Below are positions 11,928 to 22,238 of a stretch of 64,000 nucleotides of DNA, piece after piece (position 1 is the first letter of the stretch; each line of letters starts with the position of its first letter). This stretch comes from Ziziphus jujuba (Eukaryota > Streptophyta > Magnoliopsida > Rosales > Rhamnaceae), in assembly GCF_031755915.1 (NCBI RefSeq), contig NC_083384.1:31353001-31417000 (forward strand), read 5' to 3'. The notes beneath the pieces are model-generated. The model was not told the origin of the DNA and made no database searches. It saw only the letters and a list, made by a program, of their open reading frames with translations. The position numbers were made by a program, and so were the translations under genes.

Positions 11928-14457
11928 CACGTGTCAGCTTCTGATTGGTCCACGTGACATGAACAGTATCACACAGGGGTTTTTATTTGATAAAATTCCC
12001 GGGGAAGAGAGAGAAAGAGAGAGAGGAGAGAGAAAGAGAGAGAGAGGATCCGCCGGCCACCGGAATTTTTCCACTGTTCCGGCCGAGTTACTGTACACAT
12101 GCCGGCCAGAAAGTTTCCCCTCCTCATTTCCGGCAAAACCTCCAAATTTCACGGCGAACGGCCGCCGGACGCGCCCGGATCGGACCTTCGAAGATCGGCG
12201 GTGACTTTTTCCCCTCCACCGCCGGCCACCGCAAATCGACCCACTTCCGGCCATTTTCCGACCACACGCGCCGTACACCCTTGATCCTCTCCTCAATTCC
12301 GGCCGACCCACCAAAAATCACGGCCATCGGACCACCGACGAGGGACCGGAAATCTTCAAACGGTGATTTCTCCGCCGTCCGGCCTCCGTTTTGCTCACCG
12401 CCGATCCCGTTGGGTTGCTCTCCTCACTATCTACAAATCTGTAAAATTTCACGACCAACGGCCATTGCACGCGCCGCCGCCGGAGACGGTTACCGGTGAC
12501 CGCGGCGGCTCGCCGGAAAGTACTGTTCCGGCGAGTACCCAGTTTTCCGGCCGGCTCCAGTCTGCTGTGTTCGACCTCCTGAACCCGAATCCGGCATCCG
12601 TTTCCGCCAATTCGCGACGGTTTGGGAGAATTGCGGAGCCAAAACCCGAAAAACATTCCGACGAAATTCAAACCTCGTCGGGTACGATCCTTGGAAATTG
12701 AGACCGAATCTGTGATTAGCATCACTCGAGCTTCGATTAGGTATATAACTCGTAAATTCTAGAAATCGTTTGTGTTTGACCCCCCGGGTACCGGGTATTA
12801 TTTACTCGAATAAAATATTAATTTATTTGACTGTCTGTGAATTTTGTTCTAGGAGCACCGGTGAGTCGTAGAATTGATCCCGTAGTGGATCGTGGTTTAA
12901 TTGCGTGCTCCAGGTAAGTGACCCACCTTCAAATTAATTTTGGGAATTTAATTGGTGAATATATTATGTGTGATTTAAATATTTGGAATTTAATTTCTAT
13001 GTGCCAAATATTTATTTGATTTATTGTGGAATTATTTGTGAATTTATTGGATTTAAGAAAATGTGCATTATATAAATTTATGCCATGTGAAATTATTTTA
13101 TGGTTTTGAGAATTTGAAATTCTTGTGGTTTTAATGTTAAATTGGGCATGATTTGGTTTTCAAATATTTCAAAGAAAATATTTGGTTATGTTGGTGATTT
13201 CAATTTTTATAAAATATGCCCATGGAATATTATGAGATTTGATTATGATATTTCGAGAAATTATTTATGCTTGGAAAAATGTGGATATTTGAATTGATGG
13301 ATTTGGGAGTTGGTTGATTTGAAAATCATGGAATTTATGATATTGATTATAAAGAAATTACGGAGAATTTCCAGGTTCAAGCGGATGGACTATGCCCGCT
13401 ATGTTTATGAAAAATGTGAAATTTGTTATATAATTTAAATATGTGGATTTTATGATTTTTGGATGCACCGTGCACGTACTGGTGTTCTGTTTATATGTGA
13501 TATGGTTAGTGTGCACACGGTTGTGATTAGCGCGCAGGTGGGTGTGATTAGCGCGCAGGTGATGTGATTAGCGCGCAGGTGGGTGTGAGTAGCGCGCGGT
13601 TGATATTATGAGGTTGTCCTGTGGTTGCCATCGGATGAGGGTAGGCCACCCCCCTTAGCCGGGACACCAGGTTAGCAGCGGCGCAGTGGGACGCCACGCA
13701 ACCGTATGCCGGTTTCTTTCTATAACCTCCTGTCTGGAGGTACCTTGGGACGCTGGGTACTGTTGACGCCACTGGTATATAGTGGGTGCATCAACTGATT
13801 TTCGGAACTGTGTTTAAAAATAAAATGTTTTAAAGCTGTATTGGAATTAAAATTAATTATTACTGTTTCTGGTATTTATTTGATGTCTTGGTTTTCGGGG
13901 ATTACGAACAAGGGTTTTGTGAAAAGGTTTTAAAAGGGGAACTTTTCCAACTGAGAGAATTGTAAAGGTTTTGAGAGAAATTATTATTTCCAATTAATTA
14001 TTATTTATATACCTATTACTGTGATATTATATTGTATAGTAGATAGGGTCACTCACTGAGATGATTAGCATCTCACACTCTTAAATTTCGTTCCTCTAGG
14101 TTCCAGGTTGTCGGTGTTCATCCGGAGCGGACTTGATCTTCATCGCTGTTTTACTTCGCGAAGTACCCTGTTCTTCTTTTATTGCAGTTGTACTATTTCT
14201 TTCACTCTTGTTGTATTTATTTTGCACTGGATTACTGTATTTATTTTTGAAGTGCTGAAATTTGTGGAATCAATTTGTAGTTTGCGGGAGGAATAAGGAG
14301 ATGAGTTTAGAAGTGTATTTTCAGTGCAGGTAATTTGTGGTAATAAATCCCTTAGGGGAGGCTCTGTCGGATTTTCCGTTGGAGGGTCCGGTAGAGTTTC
14401 CCTGGGATCAGGGCTTGTCTAGGGTTCCAGGGAAGGAATTTTGGACGGGTTCTGACA
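11928..14457 (+). mobile_element. Gypsy-type LTR lacking its first ~436 bp, fused into a Copia remnant
   Basis: From cacgtgtcag (11928) to ttctgaca (14457) the sequence aligns with 22675-25306, the 3' part of the complete solo LTR described below. It has the same GA-rich block, GC-rich 0.7 kb block and conserved tail. The missing 5' part equals 22239-22674. A block of about 115 bases present at about 24555-24665 is absent here. Large overlapping open frames in the GC-rich part (11987-12725) are not genes: they occur on both strands and differ between the copies. The family assignment (Ty3/Gypsy, perhaps Tekay-like because of the roughly 3 kb LTR) is inference. Confidence 0.75.
13523..13600 (+). 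repeat. GC-rich minisatellite inside the Gypsy-type LTR (about 4 units)
   Basis: About four 20-21 base units of the form 'gattagcgcgcaggtgggtg' with small changes. The homologous place in the other LTR copy (about 24230-24265) has only about two units, so the array differs in length between copies. Confidence 0.75.
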
Positions 14458-14744
14458 ATTAAATTATTAGTATTTTGTGTGTGTTAAAATTAATGGGTAA
14501 GTGTGACTTGCAGAGACTATAAAAGGTTTAGGACAAACAAACAAAGAATGCCATACGGTATTTTGATATTAGGGTTTTCAGAGATCTGAGAGTGGTTTGA
14601 GAGTAGTGTATCCATAGGCACTACTTTATATTGTTTTCTATTTTGCAGGATTAAAGATATAATTTATCAATGGCTGCGCTTGGAGGTTAGTGATTTATAA
14701 TTAATGGAATTTATTATGTATATTTAGATCCATAAAATCTAACA
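14458..14744 (+). mobile_element. Partial Copia 3' LTR
   Basis: Starting attaaattattag, this matches the second half of the Copia LTR at 11612-11893 and ends at the same aaatctaaca. It starts directly after the last base of the Gypsy-type LTR, consistent with that LTR having inserted into the Copia 3' LTR. The bases flanking the outer Copia ends (taatt before 11350, cttta after 14744) do not match, so a rearrangement must have followed. Confidence 0.8.
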
Positions 14745-15624
14745 CTTTACTTACAGCGTTCTGTTATAAATTGTAACTGAACCTCAATTCGTTCCTTCGG
14801 TGTAGAGTTCCGCGAATTCGGCGAGCGTCCGGGTAAAAGGTAAGCTTAGTAAATGATGACGATTCCTTCTATCTTTTCTTCTTCATTCTTTTGTTTAATC
14901 TGTTTTAATTTTATTTATTTGTAGGATTTTCTACTCGAATGTTGTATTATTATATACGTGTATATTTTTATTTTAGTGATTCACTTGGAATTTGATTTTG
15001 ATTTTCGATTTTCCTTTACTAGCAATTGAGTTTTGGATTTGTTGTTTTGATTTTCAGTGTATTTTGTTAGTTTTCTATTATTCGGTTGTATCCAGTTAGC
15101 TTTTTTCGTTTTTGTTTCGTAGAATTAGTGCTATGTTGTTGTCGCTGGATTTTTGGATTTTGGTTTAGATTTTTTATTTTCCTATGCTAGTGATTGACTT
15201 TTTGGTTTTGTTGTTTTGATTTTAAGCTTATTTTGTTAGTTTTCTTGTATTCGGTCTTATCTAGTTAGCTATTTGTGTGTTTTTTGTTTTTGTTTCTTAG
15301 AACCAGGGCTATTCTCTAGCTGAATTTTTGTTTGGTTTTGTGTAGAGTTGGAGCCAACTGAAGAAGATGAAGATGTTATCAGGAGCTGAGAGAGAAATAA
15401 AGGTGCAGGAAGTGATAGAGATGCTTAGGAAAAATAGAAACTTAGGATATAGTAATGGTCGATCTGATTTCTATGGTATTTTAGAGAAGGTTTTGAAGTC
15501 TACCGATCCATGTATTGTAAATTGGACCTTTTTAGACGCACTGCTCGTAATGTTCAGAGAAGAAGAAGAAGAAGAAGAAGTGGGCTGCAGGCATGTCATT
15601 TGCTACTCCATTTTCTTTAAATGA
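14745..15624 (+). pseudogene. Possible 5' exons or fragment of an unidentified gene
   Basis: 14745-14839 looks like a 5' untranslated exon, ending at a good donor (AAAAG|GTAAGC). An intron with T-rich sequence runs to an acceptor near 15345, and an ATG at 15367 opens an 85-residue frame (MKMLSGAEREIKVQEVIEML...) with a run of seven Glu. The last residues after the Glu run look like intron read-through. No further exon follows before unrelated repeat DNA at 16.7 kb. I do not recognise the protein. It may be the truncated start of a duplicated gene or an expressed short gene. The Copia LTR abuts its first exon. Confidence 0.35.
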
Positions 15625-16724
15625 TTTTGGTGACTGAACTTTTACTGGAAACTCACAAAATGTTTAAATAGAGAAGACAGACAATTATATTTTTTAATTA
15701 GTTTGTGCCCCCTGTTAGTAAGAATCTTTGATTTATAACTGAATTAGTGTGCTAGAAAATTTTTCATAATCAATAGAGCTACTGAGAATGAATCAAAACA
15801 GTAATTTTAGTCCAAAGTTAAACATGAATGCTTGCTGAATATTCAGTTTTTTGAGGCTTGTTATAATAGATACTCTGCAAAATTGCCTGTTACCAGTGTT
15901 TTAATGATAGTAGTGTAAATTGGGAGCAATTTTCCTCCGTGTTCAATTAATTTTTTAATTTTGATCTCAATTTCTCAATGTTCATATGGCTGGGTGATTT
16001 ACCTACTTTGTTTATTTAGTTTTTGGTTGGGAGATTCTTTAAATTACATGGAATGTTGAATGATGAGCATTTATAATTAAATAGAAACTTTTTTCATTCC
16101 AAATAGTTTTGAAGTTCGCTGGAAATGTATTTGTATTTATTTTAGCGGCTGAATTTTTTTTTCTGTTCAGTTTAAAGCCTGCAATATATCAGTCAACTTC
16201 TCTCTCTAATTGCAATTGAAACAATTTTGACCTACTTAAATGGCAAGGGGGATAGATATCTGAACATGAACTGAAGTTGTTTTTCTCTCTCTAATTGGAG
16301 GAGATGTGGTTGAGCCTAACTAATTTAATTTTGTAATTTATGGAAAATTGATAATAAAGATTTTTTATTTTTTATTTTTTTAAACGTTTGATCCTTTTCG
16401 CTTTCTGATAGAATAAAAATGTTGTTTCTTTTTCCTTTCCATTTTTTTGTTATAGAAAATAAAATCTCACAATAAAAAAGAAGGCAAATAAAAGAAGGGA
16501 AAATCTGGTCAAATTACAATGTGTCCTTTTGTTATATCCGCTTTCCCTCCAAAGTCCAAGTACCAATTTTATTTTAATTGAAAAAAGAAAACACAAAAAA
16601 ATAAGATGCAGAAATATAATTTTATGTTAACTAAAATTATGATGAATTAATAAGTCCAAATTATTTTACTTATAATTAAGAAACACCATTAAGAAGTCCA
16701 AATTATTTTGCTTATAATTTACTA

Positions 16725-17235
16725 GCTAGCTACACAGGAAACTAATCATCAATGCCGTTCCATATGTTTTGGGCACCACTCTTCTATGAACTGTATGCCT
16801 TGTTACATTTTTCTAACCGGTCGTTAAAATTGACGTATTATTCCATAAGGACAAATGATTATGGCTTTGGTGGAATCATTAATGGAGGATCATACTAGAA
16901 AAGTTTAAGCTTTTAAATTGCAATTCTAAGAATTGTTTTTTATAATGCTGAAAATAACCAATTTCCATACCCTCCTTTTGCCTTTGTTACAATTATTATT
17001 ATAGACACTATTTTGGTTATTGACTTGCATGAATATGATATAATCATGAGTTGCGTATTTAATTTATGATAATCTTTTTTTTTTTTTTATAAATATCTAA
17101 TGTATGATAATAATTTAAGATATATCGTTGATAATTAATATTTTAAGTTTTTTTTCCCTTAAATATCTAATTTATGTTAATCATTAAAGATATATCGTTG
17201 ATAACTAAATATTTTAAGTTTTTTCCCCCTTAAGG
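16725..17235 (+). repeat. Segment duplicated at 840-1370 (copy 2)
   Basis: Collinear with 840-1370 in the same orientation, with shared blocks for example 'tatgccttgttacatttttct' at about 16793 and 'tatggctttggtggaatcat' at about 16860. This copy is slightly shorter and also carries a local near-duplicate at 17090-17240 (two units ending 'atattttaagttttt'). Confidence 0.7.
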
Positions 17236-17239
17236 TTAG

Positions 17240-17826
17240 GCCCTATTTCAAATTATTCTTATAAGTTTCAAACAATTCCAAAGGTCCCCCTCTAACTTAA
17301 ATTTCATCCATAATTTTTTTTTAAAATAAAACTCTTATATAGTGTTATTTTATTTTTATTTTTTAAAAAAACATAACTCTTATATAATTTAAGAGAAAAA
17401 ATTACCATATAAACAAAATTAGAGACATCCATGATAAATAAAAATTGGGAAGCATCTTAAGATAAATTATTTGAAAAAAAATAAATTTAAAATAAAGTTA
17501 AATACAAGAATTAATATAAATTGAAGGCATTATATATATAATATCTAATACATAATTAATTATTTCCAAAATGAAAATTCAATTATGGAGGAAAATTCCT
17601 CGCCCAAAAAAAAATTAAGAGGAGTATTAATTTATTTAGATAATAAGTTTATTTATGAAGAGACGCAAGAATTAAAAATAAATCTTTGTTTACAAGTATT
17701 CATGATTTAGGAAATTTAAAAAAAAAAAAAAGACTTTTAAATTAATAAATAATATATGAATTATTTAGCATTGTGCCTATAACATCAATGAATTATACAA
17801 AAGATAAAAGGTGAAGTTAGAAATTG
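17240..17826. other. AT-rich intergenic sequence
   Basis: Nothing recognised; many A and T runs. Confidence 0.45.
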
Positions 17827-18204
17827 TTACAATAAGTTATATCCTCGTTGATGTGACGAGTCCATTTGGTCCTTCCACTGCGACCAAAATGCTTGACGTA
17901 CAAGACTTTTTGTCTTGTTCATCTTATCTTCTGCAGTTGGAGCAGAGAAGTCACGGTTGAATATATCATCTGATACAGCAGTAGCAGCAGAAGGATCATC
18001 AGGATATGATTGGAAGAAAGCACCCTTGTGGTAATATCTCTGCATGAACCTCCATTTCCGCTTTGGTCTCGGATTCTTTCTTTCCCACTCCCTCCTTTCT
18101 TCCTCTGCCATGTTTCTCACCCACTCAATTTCCTTCTTCTCCTCCAACCTTGCTTCTCGGACCTCCCTCTCGCTCTTGATTCTTGCTATTTCTCGTGCCT
18201 TCTA
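17827..18204 (-). pseudogene. MFAP1-like pseudogene, C-terminal part
   Basis: This is the downstream half of a pseudogene related to MFAP1 (microfibrillar-associated protein 1, a nuclear spliceosome-associated protein despite its name). The frame reads KAREIARIKSEREVREARLEEKK, then NMAEEERREWERKNP, YYHKGAFFQ and NRDFSAPTAEDKMNKT, all hallmarks of the MFAP1 C-terminal domain. After MNKT a frameshift occurs, and the expected HFGRSGRTKWT is readable in another frame at about 17895-17860. The last ~50 residues of the family are missing. The upstream half is at 28185-28823; a Copia element inserted between W and K of the '..EEYQAW|KARE..' junction. No introns are visible in either half. Confidence 0.85.
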
Positions 18205-18712
18205 TGTTAGAAAATTTTATGGATCTAAATATACATAATAAATTCCATAAATCATAAATTACTAACCTCCAAACGCAGCTATTGATAAATTAGATCTTTA
18301 ATCCTACAAAATAGAAACAACATAAAATAGTACTTATGGACATACTACTTTCAAACCACTCTCAGATTTTTGAAAACTCTAATCTCTAAATACTGTATGG
18401 TATATCATGTTTGCTTGCCCTAGACCCTTTAAATAGTCTCTGCAAGTCAGATTTATCCATTAATTTTGACACACATAAAATAATAATAATTTGATAATAT
18501 AATTATACTAGGAAAAATATGGATAAGTCAATGGGCTTATAAAGAGAGTTGGTCCTCCAGTCAAATGGGCCAACTGGAATCTTATAGAGAGTGTGTAATC
18601 AAGGGCCCTACTATAAAATAATAAAATAAGCCAGTCCCATTAATGACATAAATAGGCCTTGTAAGTGAGTAATTGATTATGCCAAGTCCACAAATATTAA
18701 TTTAATTCAACA
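18205..18712 (-). repeat. Copia 3' LTR
   Basis: 508 bp, TGTTGAATTA...TTTTCTAACA on the minus strand. By hand I count about 25 differences from the 27678-28184 copy (about 95% identity), nearly all transitions and mostly in the direction expected from deamination of methylated cytosines. Confidence 0.9.
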
Positions 18713-19146
18713 TTCTCCCACTTGGACTGCATAATCATCATCATATAAAATCCAAACTCACTTACTATAGAATCTCCCGAACCATAATGCCATTTCATCC
18801 AAATATATATAGTATACCGACAGGGCACAACAATATACTAGACTAGGCAGTAGAGATTCTCTCAGTAAATCTCCCAAAACATTATACCATTTCAACCGAG
18901 TACTTTGAATGCCATAAACTCAATCTAGGTAGTAGAGATTTACCTAACCATGTGTAATCCTCCAACACACAAAACCATTTCATTCAAGCACATTGCGTAT
19001 CGACAAGATACAACAATATAAATCATCTCATAAATAAATAATGATCCACATACATCAATGTATTAAAATATTCAAAGAAATAAATAATACTCAATATGGA
19101 TATTACTACAGAAAACATAACAAACTCCCACTGACCCACAGCAGTC

Positions 19147-22100
19147 TCAACTGCCTAACAATTCCATACAGGACACATGCTCCTCAAATATGCCTACCGG
19201 TAAAGCCTTGGTCAGTGGATCTGCCACCATGCTATAAGTCGGCGTGTGAACAACAGTAATGAGGCCCTCTTCAACTTTCTCCTTTACCGCAAAATATTTC
19301 ACATTAATGTACTTCGCACCAAGAGTACCTTTTAAATTATTGGAGAAAGACACCGCTGTAGTATTATCTCAATACATCATAATAGGCCTCTCAATGGAGT
19401 CAACTACTCCTAAATCACGAATAAAATTCCACAGCCAAACTGCATGATGGGTAGCCTCATAAAACACCACATATTCTGCCTCCATAATCGAGGATGCTAT
19501 CACTGACTGCTTGGCACTCCGCCAAGACACAGCACCTCCTGCCATGATAAATATATAATCAGTGGTAGATTTCTTATCATCCACATAACCTTTATAGTCT
19601 GCATCACTATAACCTACTACTTCAAGAGAGTTGGTGCGATGATATGTCAACATATGATCTTTAGTACCCTGAAGATACCTAAAAACCTTCTTAACTGCTT
19701 GGTAATGAATAGGACCAGGATTGCTCATAAATCTACCAAGCACACCCACAGTAAAAGCTATATCAGGCCGTGTACATACTTGAGCATACATCAAACTACC
19801 TACTGCTGAAGAATAGCGAACATTCTTCATTGCCATCCTTTCTCTATCATTCTTAGGACACTGATCTTTAGAAAACTTTTCACCTTTCGTAACAGGTACA
19901 CTTCCAGGAGAACAATTATGCATATCAAATCTCTTAAGAATTCTATCAATATAAGCTCTCTAAGACAATTGCACTACATAATTAGTCCTATCTCGAACAA
20001 TCTTAATGCCCAAAACAAAAAAAGCCTCACCAAGATCTTTCATATCAAAATGGCTGCACAACATCTGCTTTGTCTCAGCTAATAGGTCAGTGTCATTAGT
20101 AGCCAAAAGTATGTCATCTACATACAACACCAAAAATATAAAACTGCTCCCATTGACCTTCATATATATGCATCTATCAACAACATTCTCCTTAAAGCCA
20201 TTTTGGGTGACAACCTCATCAAATTTAAGATACCATTGTCTTGAAGCTTGCTTAAGACCATAAATAGATTTCTTAAGCTTACAAACCAAATTACCATTCC
20301 CCGTTTGTTGGAAACCAACTGGTTGAACCATATATACATCCTCATATAAATCACCATTCAGAAAAGCAGTTCTGACATTCATCTAATGTAACTCCAAGTC
20401 ATAATGCGCCACAATCGCCATAATGATTCTAAAAGAATCCTTTGTGGATACAGGAGAGAAAGTCTCTGTATAATCAATTCCTTCCTTCTGGTTAAACCCT
20501 TTAGTTACAAGTCTAGCCTTATACCTCTCCACTTGACCATTGGAGTCCTTTTTAGTCTTAAAGACCCATTTGCACCCAATAGGCTTGCTACCCTCTGGTA
20601 ACTCAACCAAATCCCATACTCCATTTGATGCCATGGATTTCATTTCATCTTCCATTGCATCCAACCAAAAATTTGAATTTGAACTGCTTATGGCTTCCTC
20701 ATAAGTGACTAGATCTGAATCATCACTTATGTCAAACTCATGCTTCTACAAGTAAACCTCATAGTCATCAGGAATAGCTGATCTCCTAGTCCTTTGTAAC
20801 CTCCTCAAAGGTACATCAGCATCTGCAATAGCTGGAATATCCTGCTCTTCAACAATGAGTTCATTCTGACCAACTACTGATTCATCAACTACTAGATCAA
20901 CAATATCTCTGTCAGGAACAACTATACTGGGAATGAAAACACTTTTTTCTCTAAATTGAGATTCCTTTGGACCATTACTATCACCAAACCCAAAATTATC
21001 TTCAAAATAAATGGCCCTGTCTGATTCCACGATCCTGGTGGTGTGAGAAGGATAAAAGAATCTTGAACCCCTAGATCCTATACAATAGCCAACAAAATAT
21101 CCACTAATGGTTTTAGGATCCAACTTCTTAATTTGGGGATTATAAATCCTTACTTCAGCTTTGCAACCCCATATTCAAAAATGATGCAAATTAGGCTTTC
21201 TCCCTGACCACAACTCAAAAGGTGTCTTAGGAACGGACTTACTTGGAACTTGATTCAAAATATAAGCCGCTGTCCTTAAAGCCTCTCCCCACAAATAATC
21301 TGGCAACCTAGAATTTGCCAACATAGACCGAACCATATCCAACAAAGTTCTATTCCTTCTCTCAGCTATGCCAGTTTGCTGAGGTGTACCAGGCATCGTA
21401 TATTGCGCATCAATGCCACACTCACGCATATAAATAGTAAGAGGCCCTGGGTTCCTTCCAATCTCATCATATCTACCATAAAACTCACCACCTCTATCAG
21501 ACCTTACAGCTTTTATTTTCTTATTCTTTTGAAGCTCCATCTTTACCTTAAACTCTTTAAAGGTAACTAAAGAATCTGATTTCTCACGAATAAGCTCAAC
21601 ATGTCCATAACGAGAGTAATCGTCAATGAAGGTAATAAAATATCTATAACCACCCAAAGCAGTTGGTGTAAAAGGTCCACATATGTCAGTGAGGATTAAC
21701 TCCAAAACATCTCCACACCTAGCTAACTTATCCTTTCTTACTTTGGCAGTTAACTTCCCTTTCACACATTCAACACAAGTCAACAGATCAGAGAAATCAA
21801 GATTAGGAAGTATCCCATCCTTCACTAACCTTTCCATTCTGTGCCTAGAAATATGTCCCAAACGTTTATGCCATAACATTGAGGAATTGTCATTAACTCT
21901 TGGGCGTTTGGAAGCAACAATAGAATTAACAGAGAAATTGAGACCATTATTAAATAAATCAAGCTTATATAAATTGCCACATAAAATTCCAAAACCAACA
22001 ACTTTACCATCCTTAAATAATTCAACTTTTTTATTTCCAAACAAAAAACTATAACCTTGACTATCCAAAACAGAAATAGATAACAAGTTCCTTCTTATTG

Positions 22101-22233
22101 AAGGTACATAAGAAACTTCTTGCAACTCCAAAGCATATCCAGTGGCAAGCTTCAACTTGATTGTTCCCACAATGTCCACCTTCACTCTTGAGCTATCTCC
22201 CATATAAACATACTGCTCAAGATTGGTTGGGCC
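19147..22233 (-). pseudogene. Copia pol region (integrase, reverse transcriptase, RNase H) with premature stops
   Basis: In one reading frame the minus strand encodes, in order: a GAG-pre-integrase domain (MLWHKRLGH near 21905); the integrase core with [15 protein letters not shown] and AERRNRT; a reverse transcriptase with FLNGDL, SIYGLKQASRQW and the catalytic YVDD (about 20115); and RNase H with GYSDADYKG and SIMEAEY. The frame is interrupted by stops at 21175-21177, 20746-20748, 20383-20385, 19960-19962 and 19369-19371, with no frameshift between them. The first four look like CGA or CAG codons changed to TGA or TAG. The protease is missing upstream. A functional product is not expected. 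Confidence 0.9.
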
Positions 22234-22238
22234 CCTTC

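Noticed and set aside
11934..12725. Several overlapping open frames of 60-170 residues on both strands
   Set aside because: They lie in the GC-rich, stop-poor block of a Gypsy-type LTR, overlap each other on both strands, and their frames are not preserved in the other LTR copy.
13500..13600. Short repeats considered as a CRISPR-like array
   Set aside because: Contiguous units without unique spacers, in a plant LTR; a minisatellite.
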